64,000 nt of DNA from Flavobacterium rhamnosiphilum (GCF_004349195.1 NZ_SMLG01000013.1:53238-117237); one strand, 5' to 3'; counted from the stretch's first letter, positions 36,945-46,947 are shown. Notes: generated from the letters alone by a model not told the origin. Numbers and translations are program-made.

Positions 36945-39900
36945 ATGAAATTGAAACCATTGTTTTCCATTTTGCTCTTTGGAAGCCTTTTTGTCAACGC
37001 ACAGAATAATGCGCCAACTATCAAAGAATATAAAAAAGTTTTTACAACCTATCCTTTTTCTGACCCAGATCCTATTCCCAAACCGGACTCAAAAATTTAT
37101 CCTTATTACCGTTTTGATGGTTTTACGGATAAACCAATACAAAAGGAATGGAAAGTGGTGGAATTAGAAAACGATTATATCAAACTGACAATATTGCCAG
37201 AAGTAGGCGGTAAAGTTTGGTCTGCAATAGAAAAATCAACGGGAAAAGATTTTATCTACAACAATCATGTCGTTAAATTCAGGGATATTGCTATGCGTGG
37301 ACCTTGGACCAGCGGTGGTGTTGAAGGTAATTATGGAATTATGGGGCATACTCCTAATTGTGCCACACCGGTAGATTTTACCACCATCACAAGAGAAGAC
37401 GGAAGTGTTAGTTGTGTGATTGGAGTATTGGATCTGCTTACCCGAACTTCCTGGAAATTAGACATCAATTTACCCAAAGACAAGGCTTATTTTACTACCA
37501 ATTCATTTTGGTTTAATTCCACGGAATTGGAGCAACCTTATTACACTTGGATGAATACGGGTATTAAAGCAGCCGGGAATTTGCAATTTATTTATCCCGG
37601 CAAAAATTACCTTGGCCATGATGGGGAGTACAACTCTTGGCCTATCAATAAGGAAAATGGGAAGGACCTTTCTTTTTATAACAATAACAATTTTGGGAGT
37701 TATAAATCATACCATGTGTTTGGTAAATACAGTGACTTCTTTGGAGGCTATTGGCATGATGAAGACTTCGGAATGGCTAGGTACAGCAACCACGATGATA
37801 AACCCGGCAAAAAAATATGGATATGGGGTTTATCACAACAAGGGATGATTTGGGAAAAATTATTGACAGATACTGACGGGCAATATGTAGAAGTACAAAG
37901 CGGAAGATTATTCAATCAATCTGGTGAAAACAGCATGTACACTCCTTTTAAACACCGTTCTTTTTCTCCTTATCAATCCGATTCTTGGACAGAATATTGG
38001 TTTCCCGTAAAACAAACAAAAGGCTTTGTAAAAGCGAATGATTATGGTTCCGTCAATGTGAAAAACGAGAATGGCTGGTTGAAAATCTATTTTTCACCGC
38101 TGCAAAACTTGAATGAAAAGCTTGAAGTTTTTGATAATGGAAAGAAGGTATATTCCAAGAATATTTCGGTTAAACCGATGGAACTATTCAAAGATTCCAT
38201 TCGAGTTTCTGTTGATAAAAATAAATTAAGACTCACAATTGGGGACAATAAACTGGTTTGGAATTCAGCACCGGATGAAGGAAACCTAAGCCGACCATTG
38301 GAAATACCCAAAGACTTTGATAATAATTCTGTATATGGTTTATACCAGCAAGGGAAAAATCACATCAGTTTTAGGGATTATATAAAAGCGGAGGAAAAGT
38401 TATCCGCCTGTTTAAAAAAAGATCCTAATTATGTTCCTGCATTATCCGATATGGCATCTTTGCAGATGCGTAAATTCCAATATGCAGATGCGATTGTTAC
38501 AGCAAGCAAAGCTTTATCCATTAATACTTACGAGCCTGCGGCCAATTATTATTATGCTTTGGCCAACCTGCATTTAGGGAATATCACCGATGCAAAAGAT
38601 GGTTTTGATATTGCCGCATCAAGTGTTGAATATCGTAGTGCTGCTTATACAGCATTGAGTAAACTTTATTTTCGTGAAAACGAACAATCCAAAGCCGTTG
38701 AGTATGCCGGGGAAAGTTTATTGAACAATCAATATAATCTGGAAGGATTGCAATTACTGGCCGTGATATACCGTTTACAAAATAATGTGGGCAAAGCAAC
38801 TGAAATGCTAAATAAAATTAATGCTGTTGATCCGCTGAACCATTTTGTTCGCTTTGAGAAATTTCTCTGGCACGATTCCGAATCATCAAAACAACATTTC
38901 ACTTCCCTTATACAAAATGAAATGCCACAACAAACCTATCTCGAATTAGGGATCTGGTATCAGGAATTGAATCGCAAGCAAGAAGCATTAAAAGTTTTTT
39001 CTTTGGCCACACCCAATGCTGAATTGATTTATTGGAAAGCATTTTTGGAAAACAAACCAGTTGATTTAAGTAAGATTCAACCTGGAGTTAGTTTTCCCTT
39101 CCGTCCTGAAACTGCTGGTGTGTTAGAAAAATTGATTAAAACAAATGATCAATGGTTATTGAAATACCATCTGGCATTAATCGAATGGAACCGTAATAAT
39201 CTTCCAAAGGCTAAAGAGTTATTCCTGCAATGTGGCAACGAACCAGCTGATCCTGCATTTTATGCTGCAAGAGCTTCTTTGATGAAGGACAATCCAGAAG
39301 TTGCTTTAAGTGATATTCAAAAAGCAATTAAACTTGATAAAAATGGATGGAGATATAATAAATTATTGACTGAACATTTTATTGCACAAAAACAATTTGA
39401 GAAAGCATTATCGGCTGTAGAACCATTTTATAAAAATCACAAAGAAAATTATATTATCGGAATGCTGTATGCAAAAGCTTTATTGCTGAATAAAAAATAT
39501 GCTACAGCGGATGCTTTCTTAACCAAATTGGAAATTCTTCCTTTTGAAGGAGCCACCGCAGGAAGACAGTTATACCATGAAGCCAAACTGATGCAGGCAG
39601 TAATGGAAATAAAAAACAAGCAATACAAAAAAGCGTTGCAGTTTATTGCTGACGCAAAGTTATGGCCTCAAAATTTAGGCGTAGGTAAACCGTATGACGA
39701 AGAGATTGATGAAAGGCTGGAAGACTGGTTAAATTATCAATGCTATACAAGCCTTGGTGATAGTGAAACTGCCATGCAATCATTACAAAAAATTATTGGC
39801 TTTATTCCAAAAGTGGATAATACCGTTATGAATTTTTTACCAGCGAATCAACTGGTTTCGGCATGGGCTATCGAAAAAACTTCTACTCAAAAAAAAGCGG

Positions 39901-40043
39901 AAGAATGGTTACAGGCTCAGGCGAGTATATATCCTTCAAATAAAATTATTCAATGGTGTTTAGAAGTTTACACTAAAAAACAATCAAATAGTTTAACTGA
40001 GGATGAAAAAGATGGCGAAGTCCGAATTATAGAAAAACTTTAA
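36945..40043 (+). CDS. DUF5107 domain protein with TPR repeats
   Basis: 1032 residues taking the ATG at 36945 (signal peptide ending FVNAQ); an in-frame TTG 27 bases upstream would spoil the signal. The DUF5107 part (~60-380) has LENDYIKLTILPEVGGKVWSA, then GPWTSGGVEGNYGIMGHTPN and WMNTGIKAAGNL, resembling aldose-epimerase-type or glycosidase sandwiches. The second half (~450-1010) is a string of tetratricopeptide repeats (SVYGLYQQGKNHISFRDYIKAEE, then ALSINTYEPAANYYYALANLHLGN). Related proteins are found in glycan loci and are suspected glycosidases or glycan-binding scaffolds. I cannot give the reaction. It lies 112 bases after the DUF6067 gene on the same strand. Confidence 0.82.
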   Translation: MKLKPLFSILLFGSLFVNAQNNAPTIKEYKKVFTTYPFSDPDPIPKPDSKIYPYYRFDGFTDKPIQKEWKVVELENDYIKLTILPEVGGKVWSAIEKSTGKDFIYNNHVVKFRDIAMRGPWTSGGVEGNYGIMGHTPNCATPVDFTTITREDGSVSCVIGVLDLLTRTSWKLDINLPKDKAYFTTNSFWFNSTELEQPYYTWMNTGIKAAGNLQFIYPGKNYLGHDGEYNSWPINKENGKDLSFYNNNNFGSYKSYHVFGKYSDFFGGYWHDEDFGMARYSNHDDKPGKKIWIWGLSQQGMIWEKLLTDTDGQYVEVQSGRLFNQSGENSMYTPFKHRSFSPYQSDSWTEYWFPVKQTKGFVKANDYGSVNVKNENGWLKIYFSPLQNLNEKLEVFDNGKKVYSKNISVKPMELFKDSIRVSVDKNKLRLTIGDNKLVWNSAPDEGNLSRPLEIPKDFDNNSVYGLYQQGKNHISFRDYIKAEEKLSACLKKDPNYVPALSDMASLQMRKFQYADAIVTASKALSINTYEPAANYYYALANLHLGNITDAKDGFDIAASSVEYRSAAYTALSKLYFRENEQSKAVEYAGESLLNNQYNLEGLQLLAVIYRLQNNVGKATEMLNKINAVDPLNHFVRFEKFLWHDSESSKQHFTSLIQNEMPQQTYLELGIWYQELNRKQEALKVFSLATPNAELIYWKAFLENKPVDLSKIQPGVSFPFRPETAGVLEKLIKTNDQWLLKYHLALIEWNRNNLPKAKELFLQCGNEPADPAFYAARASLMKDNPEVALSDIQKAIKLDKNGWRYNKLLTEHFIAQKQFEKALSAVEPFYKNHKENYIIGMLYAKALLLNKKYATADAFLTKLEILPFEGATAGRQLYHEAKLMQAVMEIKNKQYKKALQFIADAKLWPQNLGVGKPYDEEIDERLEDWLNYQCYTSLGDSETAMQSLQKIIGFIPKVDNTVMNFLPANQLVSAWAIEKTSTQKKAEEWLQAQASIYPSNKIIQWCLEVYTKKQSNSLTEDEKDGEVRIIEKL

Positions 40044-40112
40044 AAAAAGAGATACTGTGACGAGAAGATTATTCGCTGTAATTCTATCATAAAAATAACC
40101 ATCATAAACAAA

Positions 40113-42302
40113 ATGAAAATGAATACCCTTTTTTTTAAATGTACAATTTTTAGCTTCATCATACTGGTATCGGTAAAAATGAGTGCACAGAACGCTGATA
40201 AAAATACAGACGAGCTAGCTGCTTACAGAGTTACTTCGCTAAAAACTAACGACTTAATAAATACAAAACTTGAAGTGTCTTTTGATTATGGCAAGCGATA
40301 CTTATACGGAAAAGAATGGCTTACTTTAAAGCCTCATTTTTACGAAACGGATACGCTTACATTAGATGCCAAGGGAATGGATTTTAAAGAAATTGCCATA
40401 ATGGAAGGAAAGGAAAAAATTCCTTTAAAATATAGGTACGACACGGAACAGCTTTTTATCACTTTAGACAGGAAATATAAAAATACGGAGAAATACACTG
40501 TTTACATAGATTATACGGCAAAACCCAATGAGTTGAAAGCAAAAGGAAGTGCTGCTATTACTGACGCAAAAGGATTGTATTTTATCAATCCAGACGGTAA
40601 AGACGACAAACCTGTTCAGATATGGACACAAGGTGAAACTGAGGCGTCATCTGCTTGGTTTCCTACTATTGATAAACCAAATCAAAAAACAACATCGGAG
40701 ATTTCGATGACAGTAGATGCTAAATACACAACCTTATCAAACGGGAAATTAATTGCGCAAAAACCGAACAAAAATGGGACTCGTACGGATACCTGGAAAA
40801 TGGATTTGCCTCATTCTCCCTATTTGTTTATGATGGCGGTAGGCGATTTCAAAATATTTAAAGAATCCTATAATGGGAAAGAAGTTAGTTATTATTTAGA
40901 ACCAAAGTATGCGCCGTATGCCAAACAAATTTTTGGTAAAACACCCGATATGATGAATTTTTACAGCAAAATGTTAGGGGTTGAATATCCGTGGGTCAAA
41001 TACGCTCAGATTGTTGCCAGAGATTACGTTTCTGGCGCAATGGAAAATACATCTGCCACTTTGCATGGTGAGTCTGTGCAGAAAACAGAAAGAGAATTGC
41101 TAGATGAAAATGGAGAAAGTACTATTGCACACGAACTTTTTCATCAATGGTTTGGAGATTATGTAACTGCTGAATCTTGGTCTAATTTAACGATGAACGA
41201 ATCTTTTGCCACTTTTGGTGAAGTACTTTGGCATGGACATGATGCCGGGCAAGATGCGGAAGACAGATCACGTTATGAAAAATTACAAAACTATTTGCGT
41301 TCTCAAAAAAATGGAGATAGTCCAATTTTAGCTCGTTTTCATTACAAGGACAAAGAAGATTTGTTTGATAATATTAGTTACTCAAAAGGTTCGATAATAT
41401 TATATGCGCTAAAAAATCAAATGGGTGATGCTGCTTTTTTTGAATCCTTAAATCGATATTTGACAACTAATGCTCTTAAATCTGGAGAAACACATCAGCT
41501 ACGTTTGGCAATGGAGGATGTGACAGGAAAAGATTGGAGTCCTTATTTTAACCAATGGTACTATCAAGGCGGTAATCCAATTTTAAATGTTGAGTATGAC
41601 TATGCCAATGGAAAAGCTACAATTTCTGTAAAACAAGTACAAGGAAGTTCGGTGCAAACTTTTAGTCTGCCATTAAAAGTTGATTTTTATGTAAATGGAA
41701 CTAAAATAAGAAAGAATATCTTAATTGAAAAAAGAGACCAAAATTTCAGTTTTGATTTACCAGCCAAACCAGATTTTATAGATATGGATCCTGATAAAAT
41801 TTTAGTGGGTCAAATTATAGACAACAAAAAAGTAGCAGATTATCTGTATCAATATAAAAATGCTCCATCATATTATAACAGAATTGAAGCCATAAAATTC
41901 GCTGCTAAAGATAAAAGTCATGATGCCCAACTTGTACTATTGGCTGGCTTAGGAGATCAGCAAGATGACTTGCGAACACTTAGTATTAAAGCAATTGATT
42001 TAGGCGATAGTCAAATAAAAGATGCTGCATTGAAAAGTTTACTCAACATATCCAAAAATGATAAAAACACAACTGCCAGGGCCGTTGCAATTATGAAATT
42101 GGCATCTACTGGCGACACTATTTATAAAGAGTTAATGCAGGAAAGTGTTAAAAACCGCTCTTATAATGTAATTGCTGCTGGTATATTCGGATTAACAAAA
42201 TTAGCATCTGATGAAGCTGATAAAGCGTTAACAACATTGGACGAGGACACTAAAAAACATATAACACCGCTACTAAAAAAATTTAACAGATTGGAGTTTT
42301 AA
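40113..42302 (+). CDS. M1 family zinc aminopeptidase
   Basis: 729 residues with a signal peptide (ends near KMSAQN). The exopeptidase motif SGAMENTS (~306-313) and zinc site HELFH (340-344) with Glu363 (NLTMNES), i.e. HExxH-18-E, are intact, and a catalytic Tyr is expected in DNISYSKGSIILY. A HEAT-like C-terminal region follows (~600-729). It would trim amino acids from peptides in the periplasm. Inside a glycan locus this suggests that the natural substrate is a glycoprotein or mucin-like material. It is on the same strand as its neighbours, 69 bases after the DUF5107 gene. Confidence 0.92.
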   Translation: MKMNTLFFKCTIFSFIILVSVKMSAQNADKNTDELAAYRVTSLKTNDLINTKLEVSFDYGKRYLYGKEWLTLKPHFYETDTLTLDAKGMDFKEIAIMEGKEKIPLKYRYDTEQLFITLDRKYKNTEKYTVYIDYTAKPNELKAKGSAAITDAKGLYFINPDGKDDKPVQIWTQGETEASSAWFPTIDKPNQKTTSEISMTVDAKYTTLSNGKLIAQKPNKNGTRTDTWKMDLPHSPYLFMMAVGDFKIFKESYNGKEVSYYLEPKYAPYAKQIFGKTPDMMNFYSKMLGVEYPWVKYAQIVARDYVSGAMENTSATLHGESVQKTERELLDENGESTIAHELFHQWFGDYVTAESWSNLTMNESFATFGEVLWHGHDAGQDAEDRSRYEKLQNYLRSQKNGDSPILARFHYKDKEDLFDNISYSKGSIILYALKNQMGDAAFFESLNRYLTTNALKSGETHQLRLAMEDVTGKDWSPYFNQWYYQGGNPILNVEYDYANGKATISVKQVQGSSVQTFSLPLKVDFYVNGTKIRKNILIEKRDQNFSFDLPAKPDFIDMDPDKILVGQIIDNKKVADYLYQYKNAPSYYNRIEAIKFAAKDKSHDAQLVLLAGLGDQQDDLRTLSIKAIDLGDSQIKDAALKSLLNISKNDKNTTARAVAIMKLASTGDTIYKELMQESVKNRSYNVIAAGIFGLTKLASDEADKALTTLDEDTKKHITPLLKKFNRLEF

Positions 42303-42384
42303 CCCTTCAGACAGAAATGGTGTAGTTACTATTAATAGTGGTGAATGGAAAGTAAACGAAAAGCTAATAATCAATGTGAATTAA
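42277..42384 (+). pseudogene. Short orphan coding fragment after the M1 gene
   Basis: A second frame, overlapping the last codons of the M1 gene, is open from 42277 to a TAA at 42382-42384. It reads NPSDRNGVVTINSGEWKVN then EKLIINVN. This is protein-like and resembles the C-terminal end of an extracellular enzyme, but there is no start codon or upstream body. It may be the leftover tail of a deleted gene. No family recognised. Confidence 0.3.
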
Positions 42385-42500
42385 GGTCCAATAGTAATAA
42401 ATAAACGGCTTCTTAATAATGATTTACATATCAATCATATAACTAATAATCGGGTAACGTTCAAATTACCTTAATTTTTTAAAAAACTAATTTAATCTAA

Positions 42501-43796
42501 ATGAAATATTCAAAAGCTATTTTTTCTTTCTTTATGCTGGTTTTTCTTAGTACTGCATTAACTGCCCAAGATTCAAAAGTTGAATTTTCATTACCTCTTG
42601 CAGGCAATGCCTACAGCTCCTTTCATCTTGATGGAAGCAAAACAATTACAAATAATGGAATCGAAAACTGGACAAATCCTGAAGAGTATTTTACGGCTTA
42701 CTTCCGAATTTCCAAACCAGGTTCATTCGAAATTGGAACAGATAAATCGACTATAATTTCCGGAAAATCAGTTGTAGAATTTACAATTAATAACGAATCC
42801 AAAAGAGTTACATTCAATAAAACAAAACAACAACTTCTGGTAGGAAACTGGAAAATCGCAGATACGGGTTATATTGCCATAAAAATAAAAGGAATCAACA
42901 AGACTGGAAATACCTTTCCATCTATTTCCAGATTAACGGTTAGCAGTGCTGATTTTAAAGGAAAAATAGCACTGGTTCCTAACAACGAAGGGAATTTTTA
43001 TCATTGGGGCAGACGCGGTCCTTCAGTCCATTTAAACTATCAAGTGCCTGAAAAAGTAAACGCCGAATGGTATTATAATGAACTTACGGTACCAGTGGGT
43101 CAAGATATTATAGGATCCTATTATATGGCAAACGGTTTTGGCGAAGGCTACTTTGGGATTCAAGCTAATTCCAGCAAAGAACGTAGAATCTTGTTCTCTG
43201 TATGGAGTCCTTTTGAAACCGATAACCCAAAAAGCATTCCTGATTCTCATAAAATCAAAATGTTAAAAAAAGGGGAAAACGTAACGACAGGTGAATTTGG
43301 CAATGAAGGTTCCGGAGGGCAAAGTTATTTGAGATACAATTGGATTGCTGGAAATACCTATAAATTTCTACTTCATGGTGCGCCACAAAAAGACAACACG
43401 ACCACTTATACTGCCTACTTTTTTGCTCCAGAATTAGAAAAATGGTTATTAATAGCGAGTTTCAATCGTCCGCAGACTAATACGTATTTAAAGCGTTTTC
43501 ATTCTTTCTTAGAAAATTTCGTCCCGGAGCAAGGTGATTTATCCCGAAAAGTATTATTCAATAATCAGTGGTATTGTGATGATAAAGGGAATTGGGTCGA
43601 ATTAAATTCGGTTAAATTCACAACAGACAACACGGGTAATAAAGGCTATCGCATGGATTATTCAGGCGGTCTGGACCATGATTCATTCTACTTGAAAAAT
43701 GGAGGTTTCTTTAATAATTATACTAAGTCTCAAAGTATTTTCACAAGACCTTTAAGCAATAATAAACCTAATATAGATTTTAATAAATTACCTTAA
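42501..43796 (+). CDS. DUF5077/DUF3472 domain protein (predicted secreted carbohydrate-binding)
   Basis: 431 residues with a signal peptide (ends near ALTAQD). Residues ~25-150 fit DUF5077, a beta-sandwich thought to bind carbohydrate (WTNPEEYFTAYFRISKPGSFEIG). Residues ~165-360 fit DUF3472: NFYHWGRRGPSVHLNY, EWYYNELTVP, FGEGYFGIQ, RRILFSVWSPF, GGQSYLRYNW and KRFHSFLENF. Proteins with this pairing are frequent in Bacteroidota glycan loci. Their catalytic status is unknown to me. It lies on the same strand between the M1 and GH109-like genes. Confidence 0.82.
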   Translation: MKYSKAIFSFFMLVFLSTALTAQDSKVEFSLPLAGNAYSSFHLDGSKTITNNGIENWTNPEEYFTAYFRISKPGSFEIGTDKSTIISGKSVVEFTINNESKRVTFNKTKQQLLVGNWKIADTGYIAIKIKGINKTGNTFPSISRLTVSSADFKGKIALVPNNEGNFYHWGRRGPSVHLNYQVPEKVNAEWYYNELTVPVGQDIIGSYYMANGFGEGYFGIQANSSKERRILFSVWSPFETDNPKSIPDSHKIKMLKKGENVTTGEFGNEGSGGQSYLRYNWIAGNTYKFLLHGAPQKDNTTTYTAYFFAPELEKWLLIASFNRPQTNTYLKRFHSFLENFVPEQGDLSRKVLFNNQWYCDDKGNWVELNSVKFTTDNTGNKGYRMDYSGGLDHDSFYLKNGGFFNNYTKSQSIFTRPLSNNKPNIDFNKLP

Positions 43797-43903
43797 ATCA
43801 AATCGTTGAAAAATTAAATGCTGTCAAAAATATATAAACCTAAAATTAGATAATTAACAAAGAGATTATCTTCCATTTTTTTTTAAATTAAATTAATTCA
43901 ATT

Positions 43904-45283
43904 ATGAAAACTAGTATTTTTAAATTACTACTTATTTCCTTTCTTTTTCTAGGATGGGCAAATGTATCGGCTCAAATGATTAAAACTCCCGCTCCCGCTC
44001 GAGCTAAGGGACAAAAAGATGTTTTACGTCTTGCAACAGCTCCAATTCCTACTGTTCGTATTGCGTTCATAGGTTTAGGTATGCGTGGTCCGGGTGCAGT
44101 AGAACGAATGACACATATTCCGGGAGTTGAGATTGTTGCGTTGTGTGATATGTTGGAAACCAACACTAAATCGGCAAATGAAATTCTTACCAAAGCAGGA
44201 CTTCCTAAAGCGAAAGAGTTTTTTGGGGATGAAAATGCCTGGAGAAAAGTAACTGCTCTTCCTAATGTGGATCTTGTATATGTAGCAACAGATTGGAAAA
44301 ACCATGCGAAAATTGGCGTTCAAGCCATGAAAGATGGTAAAAATGTAGCTATTGAAGTTCCAGGAGCAATGACTATGGAAGAAATTTGGGACTTGGTTAA
44401 TACCTCCGAAAAAACACGTAAACATTGTATGCAATTGGAGAATTGCGTGTACGATTTCTTTGAATTGACCACATTGAATATGGTTCAACAGGGATTATTT
44501 GGAGAAATTCTTCACGCCGAAGGATCTTATATCCACGGACTTCAACCTTTCTGGGGAGAGTATTGGAACAACTGGCGTATGGATTACAACAAAAAACACC
44601 GTGGAGATATTTATCCGACGCACGGGATGGGACCTGCTTGCCAAGCATTGAATATCCACCGTGGAGACAAGATGAATTATTTGGTTTCTATGGATACTAA
44701 AGCAGTTGGTAATCCGGCATATATTAAAGAAAAATCTGGAATAGAAGTAAAAGATTTTAGAAACGGGGATCATACGATGACCATGATTCGCACGGAAAAA
44801 GGAAAAACAATCCAAATCCAACATGATGTAACTTCTCCTCGTCCTTACAGCCGTATGTATCAAGTTAGCGGAACAAAAGGTTTTGCAAACAAATATCCAG
44901 TTGAGGGGTATGCATTGGATTCAAAAGCAATTGGGTCAGATATTGCTCCAAATCATGAAAACTTGAGTGCACACAAGTTTGTACCTGAAGACGTGAAAAA
45001 AGCATTAATGGAAAAATACAAGCATCCGATTGTAAAAGGAATCGAAGAAAAAGCGAAAAAGGTTGGTGGTCACGGCGGTATGGACTTCATAATGGATTAC
45101 CGTTTGATCTATTGTCTACAAAATGGACTTCCACTTGACATGGACGTTTATGACTTGGCGGAATGGTCTTGTCTTGTTCCATTAACGGAAATTTCTCTTG
45201 ATAATAATTCAACTCCTGTTGAAATCCCTGATTTCACTCGTGGAGGTTGGAACAAATTAAAAGGTTTAGAGTTTTCTAAATAA
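43904..45283 (+). CDS. GH109-like Gfo/Idh/MocA family enzyme (alpha-N-acetylgalactosaminidase type)
   Basis: 459 residues with an N-terminal signal peptide (ends near NVSAQM). The NAD-binding fold carries VRIAFIGLGMRGPGAVERM (~50-68), and later VYVATDWKNHAKIG and AIEVPGAMTMEE. The second half shows HCMQLENCVYDFFEL, EGSYIHGLQPFW and DIYPTHGMGPACQALNIHRGD, the pattern of glycoside hydrolase family 109. These enzymes remove alpha-linked GalNAc through an NAD+-dependent oxidation-elimination, although some relatives act on other sugars. It is exported. As the last gene of the locus, followed by a strong terminator, it supports a GalNAc-containing substrate. Confidence 0.88.
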   Translation: MKTSIFKLLLISFLFLGWANVSAQMIKTPAPARAKGQKDVLRLATAPIPTVRIAFIGLGMRGPGAVERMTHIPGVEIVALCDMLETNTKSANEILTKAGLPKAKEFFGDENAWRKVTALPNVDLVYVATDWKNHAKIGVQAMKDGKNVAIEVPGAMTMEEIWDLVNTSEKTRKHCMQLENCVYDFFELTTLNMVQQGLFGEILHAEGSYIHGLQPFWGEYWNNWRMDYNKKHRGDIYPTHGMGPACQALNIHRGDKMNYLVSMDTKAVGNPAYIKEKSGIEVKDFRNGDHTMTMIRTEKGKTIQIQHDVTSPRPYSRMYQVSGTKGFANKYPVEGYALDSKAIGSDIAPNHENLSAHKFVPEDVKKALMEKYKHPIVKGIEEKAKKVGGHGGMDFIMDYRLIYCLQNGLPLDMDVYDLAEWSCLVPLTEISLDNNSTPVEIPDFTRGGWNKLKGLEFSK

Positions 45284-45307
45284 GAAAAAATAATTATTTT
45301 TTAAGTG

Positions 45308-45336
45308 AACCCGCTCCTCCCAGAGCGGGTTTTTCT
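45308..45336 (+). terminator. Terminator of the glycan-utilisation locus
   Basis: A perfect 9-bp stem (AACCCGCTC with GAGCGGGTT) with a 6-base loop and trailing T5. It follows the GH109-like stop by about 25 bases. Confidence 0.9.
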
Positions 45337-45343
45337 TTGTAGT

Positions 45344-45361
45344 TGTAGAACAAGTTCTACA
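45344..45361. promoter_or_regulatory. Perfect palindrome upstream of the kdp response regulator (possible operator)
   Basis: TGTAGAAC-AA-GTTCTACA is an 18-bp dyad. A further half site TGTTCTACA lies at 45375-45383, 31 bases on. It may bind a regulator, possibly the response regulator encoded downstream; this is a guess from position. Confidence 0.5.
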
Positions 45362-45606
45362 TGAACTTTGATAATGTTCTACATTTTGTTGTCTTCAAGA
45401 AGGTTATTTTTGCGGTGTAATACCCATTTATTGAAAGCTTAAAATCAAAAAAATTAAGATACATTGGCCTTTATGATTTTAAAACTTTAGGACTTACGAC
45501 TTTAGGATGCTATCTGTTATTTTAGCTGTAAAATTTATATTACATATATTCATTCTAAAGAAGTAAAAAATGTAATTTTGTAATCTAAAATTTCATCTAT
45601 AACATT

Positions 45607-46947
45607 TTGAAAAACATACTCATTATTGACGACGAAGAAAAACTTCGTGGACTTCTGGCAAGAATAGTAAAATCTGAGGGTTTTGAAGTTCTCGAAGCAT
45701 CCGATTTAAAATCAGGTTTCAAGAAATTGGAACATAATGATATTGATGTGGTACTATGTGATGTCAAACTTCCTGATGGCAATGGTGTTGATTTTGTTCA
45801 AAAAATAAAAACGGCTTTTCCTCTAACAGAAGTTATTTTATTAACTGCCTTCGGCAAAATTTCCGATGGTGTTCAAGCCATGAAAAACGGAGCTTTTGAT
45901 TATATTGTTAAAGGCGACGACAATGATAAAATTATCCCGTTGTTATACAAAGCACTGGAAAAAGTACAACTATTAAAAAAAGTCAAACAGCTCGAAAAAC
46001 GAATATCCGATAAATATTCCTTTGATACTATTATTGGAAAATCTAAAGGATTGGAACAAGTAATTGATTTGGCCAAAAAAGTATCCAAAACAGATTCTAC
46101 TGTGCTTTTGACAGGAGAAACCGGAACCGGAAAAGAAGTTTTTGCGCAAGCCATTCATGAAAACAGTAACCGTGTTGGGAAATCATTTGTAGCTTTAAAT
46201 TGCAGTACTTTCAGCAAGGAAATTTTGGAAAGTGAATTGTTCGGACACAAACAAGGCGCTTTCACCGGAGCTTTAAAAGACAGAAAAGGATTTATCGAAG
46301 AGGCGAGTGGCGGAACTTTATTTCTGGATGAAATCGGTGAAATGCCAATAGAGTTGCAAGCTAAATTGTTACGTGTTTTAGAAACCAACGAATATATTCC
46401 TGTTGGGGATTCCACACCAAAAAAATCTAACTTTCGTTTAATTGCAGCGACCAACAGAAATTTAAAAACGGAAAGTGAAGAACATCGTTTTCGTTCGGAC
46501 TTGTATTTCAGGTTGAATATTTTTGAGATTACAATTCCGCCATTACGGGAAAGAATAAAAGATATTACTCCATTGGCACATTATTTTGTGGCACAATTTT
46601 CAGCTAAAACAAACAAGCAAACATTGACAATTGATCCCGATTTTCTGCATAAATTAGAAACTTATCATTGGCCTGGAAATATCAGAGAATTAAAAAATAT
46701 AATTGAGCGATCTGTAATTTTGGTAAACGGAGAAATACTTACTGCTGCTATTTTACCTTATGAAATGCAGCATCCAATTGAAAAAAGCACTAAAATAATA
46801 TCTGCTTTTTCGATGCAAAGTATTGAAAAACTCCACATTCAAAAAGTATTAAATTACACCAAAGGGAATAAAGCAGAGACAGCACGCTTATTAGAAATTG
46901 GAGTTGCAACGCTTTATAGAAAATTAGACGAATACAATATTCAGTAA
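45607..46947 (+). CDS. Sigma54-dependent (NtrC-type) response regulator of the kdp system
   Basis: 446 residues with a TTG start; the product begins MKNILIIDDEEKLRGLL. The receiver domain has Asp8/9 and phospho-acceptor Asp52 (VVLCDVKLPDGNG). The AAA+ domain has Walker A GETGTGKEVFAQAIH, the sigma54-contact loop GAFTGA, Walker B GGTLFLDEIGEM and the arginine-finger region FRSDLYFRLN. The C terminus is a Fis-type HTH (NKAETARLLEIGVATLYRKL). All parts needed to activate a sigma54 promoter are intact. It lies upstream of kdp genes, where most bacteria instead have the OmpR-type KdpE. It is closed off by its own terminator, so the kdp operon needs another promoter downstream. Confidence 0.93.
   Translation: MKNILIIDDEEKLRGLLARIVKSEGFEVLEASDLKSGFKKLEHNDIDVVLCDVKLPDGNGVDFVQKIKTAFPLTEVILLTAFGKISDGVQAMKNGAFDYIVKGDDNDKIIPLLYKALEKVQLLKKVKQLEKRISDKYSFDTIIGKSKGLEQVIDLAKKVSKTDSTVLLTGETGTGKEVFAQAIHENSNRVGKSFVALNCSTFSKEILESELFGHKQGAFTGALKDRKGFIEEASGGTLFLDEIGEMPIELQAKLLRVLETNEYIPVGDSTPKKSNFRLIAATNRNLKTESEEHRFRSDLYFRLNIFEITIPPLRERIKDITPLAHYFVAQFSAKTNKQTLTIDPDFLHKLETYHWPGNIRELKNIIERSVILVNGEILTAAILPYEMQHPIEKSTKIISAFSMQSIEKLHIQKVLNYTKGNKAETARLLEIGVATLYRKLDEYNIQ

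Larger units (their letters stand above)
45284..45606. other. Intergenic region before the kdp regulator
   Basis: 323 bases holding the terminator above and the TGTAGAAC palindrome with an extra half site (45344-45383). Sequence near 45571-45578 (TAATTTTG) could be the -7 box of the regulator promoter, but a matching -33 was not found. Confidence 0.5.

Noticed and set aside
46155..46454. Minus-strand 99-codon open frame in the response regulator
   Set aside because: It is a shadow of the AAA+ domain codons on the opposite strand.
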